Shown here piece after piece: positions 1 to 10,764 of a stretch of 42,423 nt of DNA. Made by a program: the position numbers and the translations under genes. Numbering within the stretch: position 1 is the stretch's first letter; every line of letters begins with the position of its first letter. The DNA comes from Mucidula mucida (Eukaryota > Basidiomycota > Agaricomycetes > Agaricales > Physalacriaceae). The stretch lies in assembly GCA_015501055.1 (NCBI GenBank), contig JADNYV010000298.1:1-42423 (forward strand). The letters are read 5' to 3'. The notes beneath the pieces are model-generated. The model was not told where the DNA came from and did no database searches. It saw nothing but the letters and a program-made list of their open reading frames with translations.

Positions 1-465
1 ATAATCAGGCTCCGTCGTTTTTTCCCAGGCACCTAATTCCTCTCGACGAGCAGTGCACGAGAACTAATGGTCAACCGAAATTTTGACGCCAAGCCCTCCT
101 AGTTTCGCAGTGGAATCGGCGAAGAGGGTGAAGAGGTTGCCGATGAATGTGATTTCTCATTCGCAAATGATGCGCTAGGTGCATTAAATGATAGCACGGC
201 ATAGCGCCTTGCCAAGAGACAAGCGTGTTGTCTAGAGGATGCCCATCCTGGTCATCGCCCGTTAGGCGCCTGCTTCGCTTTGGACCAATTGGTGTCAGCT
301 GCGTAAGCGGGGGGACGAAGGTACGCTGCGAAGCCAAACCTCCTCACTGCTGTGAACGCGAGGAAATTTGGTGAACAAGATGTCCCGGATAGTCTCTGGG
401 CGGCTACCCGTCTGCGCTTTGCGTGATTTACGACGAGTCTTCGCTTTGGTCGATTTCGAGACTTG
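1..465 (-). pseudogene. Broken copy of the unknown protein gene at 8893-10764 (block A), cut by window edge
   Basis: The minus strand matches the first ~165 codons of the gene at 8893-10764 almost continuously from the window edge to about 465, for example the shared stretches SWQGAMP and HLRMR and the following GGLDVEIPP-type region. The match is split over at least three frames, so it carries several indels. The initiation codon that lies at 10762-10764 in the intact gene is destroyed here (CCATGG has become ACTTGG at about 461-466). The copy continues beyond the left edge, so its 3' state is unknown. It sits head-to-head with kinase copy K1, the same arrangement as the intact gene and K2. 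It is therefore a decayed half of a duplicated divergent pair. Confidence 0.8.
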
Positions 466-1018
466 GAAGGGGGTGCTGTAGTCATGGACTGCGAGTGCTG
501 GGCGAGCAGTCAATCTTGTGGCTTATACAGCAGCAGCGAATCCGCGTACCAATAAGGAGGAAGAAACGAGTTCAAAGGCTAAACAGAAGATATTGCGGCG
601 CTGTTGGCAGACGATGGAACGAGAACAGATGATATGAAGGAAGAAAGCACCAATTGAGGCGCTTAAATTCAGTCATGCGCCTGTCCACTCTGGGAACAAG
701 ACCCATACCCCATTTCGTGTGAGCCCTGGACTGAGAACAATAGAGCGGCCATTAAGGGAAGGTCATGAAACATTGGGATGTATAGGAACTTGATGCTACA
801 ATTAATGCATAATGGCCCGAGCATTTCAGACAAGGATACATCGGGCGTCTATCTCGGCGCAGGTAAAGTCTGATACTCGAGGTCAAATTACGCGATGGGA
901 AGGGCAGCCACATCCGGTCCGCATATGACCGGTATGGCCTGATCACGCATGTTGGTTTCTTTCGTTCCTTGCTTTCGCGTCACTTCAACTCCAGGACACA
1001 GAAAACTGCAAATCGTTC
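466..1018. other. Divergent intergenic region, block A
   Basis: This stretch of about 550 bp separates the broken unknown gene from kinase copy K1 and aligns along most of its length with 10765-11346. No convincing coding frame was seen. It contains the CCGGTC/GACCGG inverted repeat listed separately. Confidence 0.6.
914..932. promoter_or_regulatory. Inverted repeat CCGGTC-N7-GACCGG upstream of K1
   Basis: Two 6-bp arms form a perfect dyad around a 7-bp spacer (CGCATAT), ending 86 bp before the K1 ATG. The same element, with different spacers, lies upstream of K2 (11244-11264) and K3 (20745-20763), although the surrounding promoter sequence has diverged. A binding site for a dimeric factor is inferred; Gal4-type Zn2Cys6 factors often bind CGG/CCG dyads. 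Confidence 0.5.
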
Positions 1019-3225
1019 ATGCCAGAATCATCACCGTCCTGCTCCAGTAGCTCTTCGGCTTCTTCCTTTCCCGAAACTCAAGCGCTCCGACAGGCTCTCT
1101 TTGATTTCAGCGCTCCACCACTCGAGCGAAAGAGATCCCAGCGTGTTCCCATCCCAACGTCTCCTTTGCACTTTCTGGACTCCCATCTACCCGAAAGCCT
1201 TACACTGAACACGTGAAAATACACTCTTCTTTACATGTCGAAATCTTTGGTTGTCTGGACTCGTTTTCTGAAGAACTGGCGATTTGAACCCGGACAAATT
1301 CGCCATTCACGAGTTCAGTGCCGAAGGATGGCCAGACAGCGCCACTGCTCTCTCTGTCATACACACTCGTCGGGCCGATAAGGTTTGCTTCGACGCAGAT
1401 CACTAGCAGTCTTGTTCTGCATACGAGTCAACCTGACCTAAGCTACAGCCTACTCCGCTGGGTAGGCGCTAGGTCAGAGTTGAGACATACTCTTCTTTGA
1501 CGAGGCTTATGCATCGCAAGACCTGGCACTATATGTGGTGAAGCCGGATGCAACGGACTATGTCGAATTGAATGGAAAAGACTCGGGAACTGCTCGAGCG
1601 AATTCGGAAGCATACCGAGCAGCTGATATCGACAATGGTCTTTTGTACGGATGCCTCTTCCCGGTAATGGAAGACATGGTCCCGACTCGACGCTATGGAT
1701 CGTTTCCCTTGGCGCCAGGACTCTCTTTGTCCTGCCGCTTCTCGTTCACGGTCACCACCACCAGATGCCTCAGCAGTTCCATGGCTATTGCCTCCAGTAG
1801 AAGGCCCTCGTCGGAGTCGTAGAGTTCGTCTTCTTGACGCACATGAGCCAGAGGCGCGGTCATTCGATATTGGCACAGTCGAACGTGATGGCAATGGAGA
1901 GGCGGGTTACACGCCTAGATGCGAAGACTACGTGCAAAAGGTTGGAGATCATTTGATTGTACTACGCGCATCCTCAAACTTGCATAGGCTTGGGTTCATG
2001 CGGTGAAGACCGACACGACTGTGATCGTGTTCGACTGTGGAAACTTCATCCGCTCGGCATTCGTCACCGCGAACGACAGACTTTGTTTCTGTCCAACCTT
2101 ATGGACATACGGACGTGCAAGGATCCTGCCTACGGTGGCCTATGGACCTCGCTTCAAGTGGCCGCTGCATTAGATGCATTACAGAGGCTGCCGCTTTTGG
2201 AGAATGTTGCATCGAGTAAACGAAAAGCGACCTTCGACGAGCCCCACCGTCAAATTAAACGGCGAAAGCATGATGCCGCCACGTCAAGAAACCAAGACTC
2301 ACGTTCCGTTAATCAGGTATGTATATTGTCGTCGAAAGTACATCCACCTCAAATGCCTGCCAGACTATGTCAGCCTATATGGCCAAATTCTCGGCTCTGG
2401 CGGTCTTCTTCCGGTTCGACCTTTTCGATTCGCCCGCTCCCCTCCTTCTCGTTCATCCAGACGCAGAACGCAAGGCTCATTACGGACCGTCTGACTATCT
2501 CAAAATTATCGTGTACAAACGTCTTGGAGCAGGCTCCGTGGGTGACGTGTATCGGGCTGTGATAGACGGGGACACGCAACCCCAAGATTCCAAGACGAAA
2601 GCGAAACGGTCTTCTTTGACCAAAAGGAAGGGCAAGAGTAAGGCGCTGGATGTGCCTGACTTGGACGATTTCCTTCATCGACCATTCATTCTCAAGCTAG
2701 CACTCACAGGCGCGAACGCTCGACGGCTCGCCCATGAACTCCAAATCTACCGTCATCTAGAACAGGCCGGCGTCTCTGGGATACCGTCGCTGCTTGGGTA
2801 TCGTCGGGGTATGGACGGTGATCTTCGCGTTCTCATGCTATCCGATGCTGGACAGCCTTTAGGGAACCGATTGGATAGCGAGCGGAAAGTTGACCTTTCG
2901 CCTGAAGCACGGTACGCTTACATTTCCTTTCGTTGCGTATTGGCCCAAAACTATCTTGCGCAGCATCGAGCTGAAGTCAGTCTTGACGTCGATTCACGAA
3001 GCCGGAGTTGTACATCGCGATGTTCGCTCCTGGAACATAATGGAGGACGAATTTGGACGCGTGCGCTTCGCGGACTTTGACAGAAGCAGCCTTGAAGGAA
3101 CGCCCGAGGATTACCGCGCCGAGCAAGAGCGGTTAGATCGCTTTGTAGAGGGAGAGTTTATTGATAAGGCCGACGTTATTGGCGAAGACCCGCTTAGACG
3201 AAGGAGGAAGGCGAACACAAAATAA
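1019..3225 (+). pseudogene. Kinase copy K1: atypical (FunK1/PKL-like) protein kinase, N-terminal half broken
   Basis: The ATG at 1019 opens a Ser-rich N-terminus followed by QALFDFSAPPLER, as in K2 and K3, but indels near 1212, between 1260 and 1320, and after 1490 break the frame; another 1-nt loss near 2056 follows intron 1. Introns at 1941-1987, 2317-2363 and 2912-2963 sit at the same sites as in the other copies. From about 2100 the kinase part is open: glycine loop GAGSVGDVY, LK, HEL, catalytic loop HRDVRSWN, and DFD in place of DFG. It ends at TAA 3223-3225. Up to about 1605 it differs strongly from K2; after that it is nearly identical. Protein phosphorylation is the family function, but a full-length product cannot be made without frameshifting. 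Confidence 0.8.
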
Positions 3226-3780
3226 ACCATCGCTGGGTGCAAAACTTCCGTAGTGGCCCTTTTGCTCAATGCCACACCAACGACGAATGTCGACACTGAT
3301 TGTGAGGTTTCATGTTCACCATCGCGCTTGATTGCTGACCTAATTCTGCTATGCAGTTCAGATATCCTACTTGCATACTTTCGTATTCTCCTACCCCAAC
3401 TCGGAGTATTCCTTGTATACTTTGGACGGATCTACGTTTACTTTATGGAGGCCCGTCATTCAGAACTCCAGTAGATAACCTAACTCTATCGCCCATGCTT
3501 CGTTTCATACCGATAGCACAAAAGCGAAAATAAACATTTTCAAGATTACATCCGATTCTACATCTCCTCTCGTCTCGTAGCTAGCATCAGCAACACTTCA
3601 AGGCTTTGTAATTCTCCAACCGTCTTCTGTGTATCATCGCCGTATTGGCATCAACATAAAATCTGGTGGCGGCACGCACCTTGTTCAAGTTGACCAGAGG
3701 GGTCTTCGATTTCAGAGCCGTTTGGTCCAGATCGTACAGGGGCTTTGTAACCTGGCATGAACGTCCTTCTGCTGCTCTAA
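3226..3780. other. Intergenic stretch with diverged 3' flank of block A
   Basis: The first ~80 bp resemble the 3' flank of K2 (13547-13640), including a shared ACGACGAATGTCG word. Nothing else recognisable was seen; short frames here look like chance. Confidence 0.5.
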
Positions 3781-4055
3781 CGCTGCTGGTCAGCTGCCTT
3801 CACGGAAGCAAGTCACGGTGTTTTCTTGTAAGCCGCGAACAAGTGGATGAATACTGAACACAGCCACTTGCGGCCCGAAGTCTCGAGGCCATGCTGGGCG
3901 GCCTCTTTTGTTCTCGCTGAATCTCGCGTCGCCTTTTATACTAGTGGCATGTCGTGAGAAATGCTGGACTCTTCTCACACAGACTCACATTCCTCTACCA
4001 GCTCTGCATCCCTCGGACCGCGTAGAGCGGCGACAAGATCGGGAAGAGCGACAAA
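3781..4055 (+). pseudogene. Relic of the promoter and first codons of kinase K4
   Basis: This segment aligns with 13821-14090, the upstream region and start of K4. Shared words include CTTCACGGAAGCAAGTC, CCTCTTTTGTTCTCGCT and GTGGCATGTC. The aligned ATG at 3948 is followed by TCG and a TGA stop, so the copy cannot make the protein. Similarity is lost near 4055, just before a dispersed repeat. It shows that block A once ended with a K4-like gene, as block B still does. Confidence 0.7.
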
Positions 4056-4066
4056 GGGATTGTGTG

Positions 4067-4208
4067 CATCATGTCAACGCCAACGCGTTGGCACACGGCC
4101 TCAAACGCGTCGGATATGCCTAGAGCGTCCCATAAGACTACAGTTTTGACGCTTCGCCTGCTGCCATAGCTGGCCGGCATCGCGTGCTTCCGCGCCCATA
4201 TTACCATG
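4067..4208 (+). repeat. Dispersed repeat R, copy 1
   Basis: About 142 bp match 26249-26394 with a few indels. Both copies begin with ATGTCAACGCCAACGCG, which reads MSTPTR, and continue as TASNASDMPRA before the frames part. The pattern suggests the 5' end of a forgotten gene and not a transposon end, since no terminal repeats or target duplications were seen. The product is not recognised. Confidence 0.6.
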
Positions 4209-5029
4209 CTCGTCCTCGTACCGACGTCGTCTATCGTTCGGAATCCTGGCGGTTTGGGAATCCTTCAAAAGAACGTCACAACAGCAGTGGTCGGACCCTC
4301 TAACGTTGCTCTTCGCGTGTCGGGTGGAACAACACCATCCTTCAGGGAGTATTGATGGGTGAAGTTGCTGCTTTTGATGTTCAGGAACAGCTGACAACCA
4401 TATCTATGCAGATTCCATGGCGCTTGTCAATTTTGTCAGCGATATGCTAGTAGTCTCCCTTGGGCAGACTTGAACACTTTGGCGATATGCGGTCAGGTGT
4501 CTCATTAGCCGACCGAACGCGATATTGCAACGGTCGACCATACTACCGCCGGATTCAATCGTGTCTGTCTCGCGCGGCAGCCTTGCTACATCGCACGAAA
4601 TCTCATACATATGGACGGTCAATCAAGCTGCTATACCCCGCAATGGCGCAATAGAGAACTCGGTTCATTATCTCAGGCACGTTCATCCCCTCGAGCCACT
4701 GGTGGTTGGATGCAGCTTTATTAGCAAGGGGATTGAACGAGAGAAATTCCTGACAAACATGAGCGCTCAGGGAGTGGCGTTATGTAGGAATAAGGTTGGC
4801 ATCTAAAATCTTTGAGCTTCACAAGAAGGAGAAGCGAGAAGCAGAGAAGCGAAGGGCGAATGAGATAACGAGGCTGTTTGATTACCATGCTGGGTTCGCT
4901 GGGGCATGTCCTTAGTCATTTGTACTATGGCATATGCGAATATCAACCATCTTCATCTTCCGTCGTGTTCAGTGGTCATGCAACGATTTGGTGAGCAAAA
5001 ATGCCTGCATACTCATGCTGATCACGTCC
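4209..5029. other. No supported gene
   Basis: Several short frames exist on both strands, but none shows a recognisable motif, splice structure or a paralogue in this window. The stretch may hold more of the decayed gene that starts in repeat R. Confidence 0.4.
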
Positions 5030-6170
5030 CTAATCCGTTTCGCCCCGAGCTCCGACTTCAAGTTGTCTGAGGGAACCAATAACCGAATCTTGATCAACAA
5101 ACTCGCCCTTCAGGAAGCGGGCCAAACGCCTAGTTTCCTGTCTAAGCTCCTCCTTGGAAGCTTTGAAGCTCGCACGATCAAAGTCTATAATAGACACTTC
5201 ACCATATCGATTGCACATTATATTCCACGACCGAAGGTCCCGATGCAGTACACCCTGATCGTGAATCGCTTGAAGGATCTTCTTCAAAGACGCCCTGTGA
5301 ACAACATTTTCAGCGAATGTCAAGTACCAACAGAAAACCACCGACCGCTCAGCAGCTGAGAACTTGATCTTCTTATTGGTGTCCATTCTCCGTCCCAGTG
5401 GAGTCCCGACATCATGCATAACCACCCATGCCCCGAAGATCGTCCTGATAGTATCCGAAGATGTACGGAATCCCCAAGACGCCAGCAGATTGAAGGTGAC
5501 AGTACACATCGTACTCATGTCGGAGAGACAAAAGACTCTTCTTCGTGACTGCGAGTTTCACAACTAAGCGGCTGCACGGTAAGTTCTCGTAACCTGGCCC
5601 CAAGATTGCCGTATAAGTCTGTCCCGTGGCTCCATGACCAAGTTCAGACGTGAGGATCAAGGGAATACAGGTCGCCGCTCTATAGATCTTCGCTCTCGGA
5701 TGATCCGGAGCCAGCAGGACCTCGGGTGTTGGGAATTGAAATCGTGAATACGAAGATACAAAGCGAGCACAGGATGCGAGTCAAAATACCCGCGTGTGCG
5801 CTGCAGTTCGAATCCTCAGTATGTGATCACGCTATAAGAAGGAACGCACAATTCGTAAGTCGCTTGGAACTTTCTTCTTATCTGAACGTGTATTTCCGGC
5901 TGGTCGCTAAGCGTTAGGAAGAGAACATTAGATCAGTCTCGGATCGGAAGAGTTATCAACAACATACTGTAGCACGCTCTGCGGCCGGTTCTGTTGTACG
6001 ACGACGTTTAGTAGGCGGCTCTTGAGGCAGATGGTCAGCACTACGTTTCGACGAGATAGACGACTCGGAGCTTGAGGCAGATTCCGATTCATCTCCCGCA
6101 GAAGAGTGCGCGTGAGGTAGACGCGCAAGAACGTCATGCACAATGCAGAAATGAAGACCGAGCATCAACT

Positions 6171-6543
6171 TGCCGTAATCAGAGTCAGGATTGCCCACAT
6201 CAATGCAGTAAATTCATAGACTTCCTTTAAGATTCTGGCGTTGTAATGCCACTGCTTCACTGCTTCAATCTTGAGACATTCTTGAGCAGCCCACCGGAGA
6301 TGATGGGAAGGAGGAAGTGACGACTGGTGCTTAAGATGGCTCGAGCACCGCACGCTTGAGCATGTTCAACTCTCGCGCACCTACCTAAGTCATAAGTGCG
6401 CCTACGCTACTGTCTTGAGCCTCGATTCGTCCATCTACTTGAGTCTTCTCTCTCAAGCACTTGCTTGAGCACCTTCTTAAGCACTTGCTCAAGCATCTTT
6501 GTAGTAACTACCGTATTCTGAGTCAGGGTTGCCCGCATCAATG
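6171..6543. repeat. Insertion or partial duplication inside K5, flanked by 35-bp direct repeats
   Basis: The segments 6171-6205 and 6509-6543 match at 30 of 35 positions, and both encode the same piece of the kinase exon (the G-N-P-D-S-x-Y-G region). The ~300 bp between them has no counterpart in K1-K4. Either a local tandem duplication or an insertion with repair explains it. Confidence 0.65.
6455..6502. repeat. Tandem 12-mer repeat, four units
   Basis: Four 12-bp units based on AAGCACTTGCTT lie back to back (6455, 6467, 6479, 6491); the last is the most diverged. On the minus strand they read as a four-residue L-E/K-x-V pattern in a 60-codon frame, but this frame is inside the interruption of K5 and is unlikely to be expressed. 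Confidence 0.7.
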
Positions 6544-7590
6544 AGTGAAGACAGATAAAGAGTTTGTGTCTCCCGGTGTCAAATTCCAATTCGAAGAAAG
6601 TTGCCGCAATCGAAGAGGATAACGGAGACGTCGAAGCGGAAAGCTTTAATCCACGCCTACGGATAATAAGCCTGCATGATCATGAACATGATAGAAGGAT
6701 CACCCACTCGTTGAATCAGTTCTGCTGCAAGTATAGGTCGTGGAGGAGCTGGATGAATATCTTTTGGCCTCAAGTTTGTGGGAGAAGTTCCTTTGACTGA
6801 CTTGCGTGAGCTAGGTCCGTAGCGGGCTGATTTCCGTAGTGTCGATGTCGTAGGAGGAGGAGGAGGAGGAGGAGGACTCGGCAGCTGCCAAATAGAATTC
6901 TTTGCATCTGCGGAAGGTACAGCGGTCGGCGTAGGTGCATGACCTGTTGGAACAGAATTGACGACCCAGGGGAAATCCGAAAACTGTTCTTCAGCAGGCG
7001 CCAGGGTGTCCATCTCCTTCAAGCACCATTCGCCATTGGGGCAAAGCATCATTCCAATCGCGAGAACCGGGAAATGTTCTACGACGGACCGAATCCTCTC
7101 CTGCGACCTGGCAGTAAACCTCTCGAGTTTATTGTCCAAATAGTTCCTGAACGCGAGTACGAAGCTTTCGTCATGAAACGTGGAGTTATGCTTAGTGAAC
7201 TGAAATGGGTTCGCATCCCAGGCGATTATCGGGAAGGCTGTTGGATCGTGGGGGTGTAACATAACTCCAGACACTACCTGTGTGCATGCAAATACAACGC
7301 CTTTTACGTAGGCTTCGCGAACATCCACGGCATCGCACTTGGTTGTCAGGTCGGAATACGTCGAGGTAGGGAAAAAGAACATAGCATCGCTAATTTCCGC
7401 TTGAGCTGCCGAAGGAAAGAGGGTTTCAAAGGATCGCAAAGTGTCATCGAAGATGGAGGGCAGGATACAGATGCGCTTCAGCGTAAGACTCTCGTCCAGG
7501 TGCGTGTCCGGAAAATGTAGAAAGGTCTCGGGAGGTGGATATCGTGGTAGAGTGATGTTGTTCAGCTCAATATTGTCGTTGCATATTCAA

Positions 7591-8569
7591 AGTATGTAAA
7601 TCATCTTCGTTGGCCGGCCATGGACTGAACGTTTCCGTTCCCAGCTATCTCGTCGCCATCAACTCTATTGCCGTAGCGCGTGTAATGCTCAGTATACATT
7701 CCTTAGCAGCGCGCCTTGGCTCAGACACTGCATGGCTCCTGAATAACGTCGAGCTGAGCCGTGTCGGGTGGCGTCAAGGCCGCACTGAGGGAGAGCTCAT
7801 TGTCGAGCGTTGATGCGATGATGTTGAGGAGATAGAGCTTCGCAGGAGAAGTACGGTTGAGCTGCTGAAAACGAGCACGGTGGGCGTTTATAATGGCGCT
7901 TGGCTCGACTAGTATTTGCAGGCGTTGGGTTTGGACTTGTACAGTGCCACTTGGTCGATTTATATGTATGTTTCAAGTTTATGCTACTGTCGGTATGAGA
8001 GGACTCTTCGAAACGAGTAAACTACAAGATTGATATCGTCTTTATATCTTTTCCAGAGCAGTGCTAGAAGTCCTCATCTGTGCAAGTAAATATATAGGGA
8101 TGTACCGATACATTTCTTGAACCTCTACTCTCTGAGAAATGAGCCTGAGTGAGGACGGCGTACTGAACTGCGTCTCGATTCCATTGTAATATGTATCACT
8201 TGTAATATGTATCACTTGTAATATGTATCACTATTTACATTCTATGTATCATTGGTATACTACGCGTCTTCATATTCGTTAGAGATGACTCAATTTGACT
8301 GTACTCATCTTCGTCCGCGTCCTCTAAGTCTTGCCTTCCTCGCTTCTCGTATACATAGTTTCTCGATGCGACAGGCCCTGCAGCAATTCCTCCTCCGGCT
8401 CCACGCATTCAAGCACTTCCACTATCCGTGTCTTCGATAGCGACCTTTTGCCACCTACAAATAGAAGCCGGGGATCGGAAGCTTGAACAAAATGTTGTCT
8501 CTTGAGAGGTTGTTATGTACTAGAAGTTGGCGATGATGTACGGACTCCAGCCATTCAGAAATACTGATG
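7591..8569. other. No supported gene between K5 and the unknown gene
   Basis: About 1 kb without a convincing coding frame. It is locally AT-rich around 7970-8260 and holds the 16-bp tandem repeat listed separately. Confidence 0.5.
8184..8231. repeat. Minisatellite: three perfect 16-bp units
   Basis: TTGTAATATGTATCAC is repeated three times without a mismatch (8184-8199, 8200-8215, 8216-8231); a degenerate ATGTATCA follows at about 8243. Perfect identity suggests recent slippage. Confidence 0.9.
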
Positions 8570-8892
8570 CTAATATTGACCGAGTGAGCGACAAGTTGCT
8601 GCCTGAATAGGCATCACATACCTCAAGTCAACATCTATCTCGTCGGCGATGCCGATAGGGTAGCAACCCTCGCAGTCCTCTACAAAGTACGCAGAGAATT
8701 TGTACGGTTGCTCGAGAATCTTGACATCACCAGAAAAGTGTCCGTAAGGCTTCGGCCCCGGCAATTCATTTCTGGATCGCCATCTGCCAATACTGTAAAG
8801 TCTCAAATTCGTCGTCGATATCAGGCGTCTCCACCACCCGCAAAACTCAAAGACCTTTTGTTACTCCTCCAGAATAGGCGCCCAGGCAAGTT
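8570..8892 (-). other. Possible further 3' exons of the unknown gene, frame broken
   Basis: On the minus strand two overlapping frames look protein-coding (one with ETPDIDDEFETLQYW, the next with PKPYGHFSGDVKILEQ and CEGCYPIGIADEIDVDLR followed by a GTATGT donor). A single-base frame change separates them near 8763, and the preceding exon ends in TGA at 8893. They may be a degraded or mis-spliced C-terminal part of the gene above. Confidence 0.35.
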
Positions 8893-10764
8893 TCATGACC
8901 AAGGGTCTTCCATACGGAGTCTGCTCTCATCAACGAGATGGCAGAGGAATACCCGCCGTGAGTGTTGTTTCAAACAATGAATTTTCACGTTCAGGACAAA
9001 TGTGGGAGGGTTGGCGGTTGCAACGTTCATCGCTGATCTGACAACAGGCAACGTCATTGGAGACTTGAATGGACCAAAGATGTAATGAAGCATCGAGGCG
9101 TCATCGTTATCCCAGTTGATGCGTATTTCAGTCGCATGCTGGAACAACCCCAACATCCTTTCGAATGTGTACTCGGAATCCTATGAAAATGTGAGTATGA
9201 AAATATAAAGGCGTTGATGAATACGAACAGATATTGCGGGCGGGAGGAACTTCCCGACAGATACCTGATATGCACGCGACAGCTTTTTGAAGTCCAAGTT
9301 TGACTGGAGAAGATTGATTTCGTTCTGGTAAGGGTAGCGAAAGGATGCAGGGAGGGTACCGCTGCGCATGTGCTCGTCAAGCTTGACTGCGCGCGATAAA
9401 GCATCGTAATAGGCAAAGGCGGTTTGACCGATTTGAACAGAGAGGTGTGGATTCTCTGACGTTATGGGCTCGCGATGGACTATCTGGATATCGGACAAAA
9501 TCATTGTCCCCGAGTCACGATGGCGGATGACCGTCATTTGCTCGTTGACGCCGGTAATAGTGCAACGGTTGAGTCTGTACCTACAAGAACTCCCCAGGCC
9601 TAAAGGAAGTTTCAGATTTTGAGACAGTAGGTGGCAGAAAGAACATACTTGGTCGAGAAGCAGTGAAGACGTTACAAGTTCTTCCTTGTTAGGAGGTTCT
9701 ACGGGGACATTTGACTTTGCGGCGCGGGAAATCAGTTCCGAAACCAGATCGCCGTCGACGCCAGTGGGTCGTCCAGCCGTTGTGAAAGGATAGGGAATTT
9801 CGGCGACTTTGCCGCGGCAGTGAATTGAGTGACAGAAATGAGCGGGATCATCAGGTCCTTGACACATGAAGGATTCTAATGGGGTTTCCAGTTTCGCAGC
9901 CCGCACAGCGGCAGAGAGTGGGAATGCCTGATTGAGAGGGGCGCAGATGGGCTGAACCCTGGTTGCCTGTATAGCGGACAGCTCGAAGTGTTTGATGGCG
10001 TCGTAGGCGAGCTTATGGGCGCGCTTAGTCGAATCGCTGACACCTGGTAGCCTAGGATTCAAAAGGATGTAGCCTGTAGCCTTCACTTCTTCAGACCCTG
10101 GCTGAAGCGTCGGAGGGTCACGCTTCCATGCAAGAAGACCAACACTGTCCGCAAAATGCGTGGGGCTGGCAATAGCCGCAGAGCTACAGGCAGCTACCAG
10201 TTCTTCACGGTACATCTGCGCCTCTGTGAGATGAGCAACAGTCTCGACTGCATGATTAGGCCCAGTAGTCTTCTCATAGGCACTTAATCTCTGCTCACGG
10301 TCAGCGGACGAGAAATCATCACCAGGCGGAATTTCGACGTCAAGCCCTCCTAGTTGCGGAATGGAATCGGCAAAGAGGTTGGAGAGGTTGCCAACGAATA
10401 TGACCTTTCTCATTCGCAAGTGAGCCGCTAGGTGCATCATATGATAGCCCGGCATAGCGCCTTGCCAGGAGATGAGCTTGCCGTATAGTAGAGGATGCCC
10501 CTCCTGATTGGATAGATCAGCCGTCAGGCCTCTGCTTCGCTTTGACCCAACTGGTGCGAGTTGTGTAATTGGAGGGCCAAAGGTATGTGTACGCTGTGAG
10601 GCCAAGACTTCCTCATTGCTGTGAACACGAGGGAATTTGGTGAACAAGATGTCTCGGATAGTCTCTCGGCAGTGGCTACTTGTCTGTGCTTTGCACGCTT
10701 TACGACGAGTCTTCGCTGTGGTTGATTTGCAACGAGTCTTCGCTTTGGCCGATTTTGGAGCCAT
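8893..10764 (-). CDS. Unrecognised protein (595 aa, two exons), divergent partner of kinase K2
   Basis: Exon 1 is 10764-9265 and exon 2 is 9180-8893, joined by an 84-nt GT..AG intron; both stay in frame and end at TGA. The ATG at 10764 (CC-ATG-GCT) was chosen over an in-frame ATG at 10845 because the broken paralogue at 1-465 aligns up to it. The N-terminus is strongly basic (repeats of K/R-rich TKAKTR-type sequence), which could be a nuclear localisation signal. The rest is a mixed globular sequence with a CHSIHCRGK cysteine/histidine cluster; no membrane segment or known domain was recognised. The sequence after 8893 (down to about 8570) still reads protein-like (PGPKPYGHFSGDVKI, YKFSAYFVEDCEG) but with stops and a frame change, so the gene may have lost or misread 3' exons. 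It lies head-to-head with K2, with 582 bp between the ATGs. Confidence 0.6.

Larger units (their letters stand above)
5030..7590 (-). pseudogene. Kinase copy K5: highly diverged, decayed member of the same kinase family
   Basis: Read on the minus strand, three separate open pieces line up in order with K2/K4. At 7590-6708 is the N-terminal domain (HFPDTHLDESLTLKR, a LHP motif, FPW). At 6656-5968 are AWIKAF, LFDCGNFLRIGI and KRRR. At about 5800-5030 is the kinase core (LAPDHPRAKIYRAA, GHGATGQTY, HRDLRSWN, DFD, GEFVDQDSVIG). Introns at 6657-6707 and 5295-5345 fall at the same site and phase as in K2/K4; one at 5801-5967 is likely but long. Breaks: in-frame TGA at 6579-6581, a ~340-bp interruption at 6171-6543, and frameshifts near 5733 and 5440. 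No in-frame ATG was found near 7590, so the 5' end is uncertain. It is almost certainly non-functional. Confidence 0.75.

Noticed and set aside
2319..3080. Long frame starting MYIVVES in K1 (and its equivalents at 12641 and 22145)
   Set aside because: Its first codons lie inside intron 2, and in K1/K3 its end runs through intron 3 in the wrong frame. It is a readthrough artefact of the kinase exon.
6407..6589. Leucine-rich 60-codon frame that looks like a coiled coil
   Set aside because: It is produced by the 12-bp tandem repeat inside broken K5 and has no support as a gene.
8184..8231. CRISPR array
   Set aside because: Units are contiguous without spacers, and the genome is eukaryotic.
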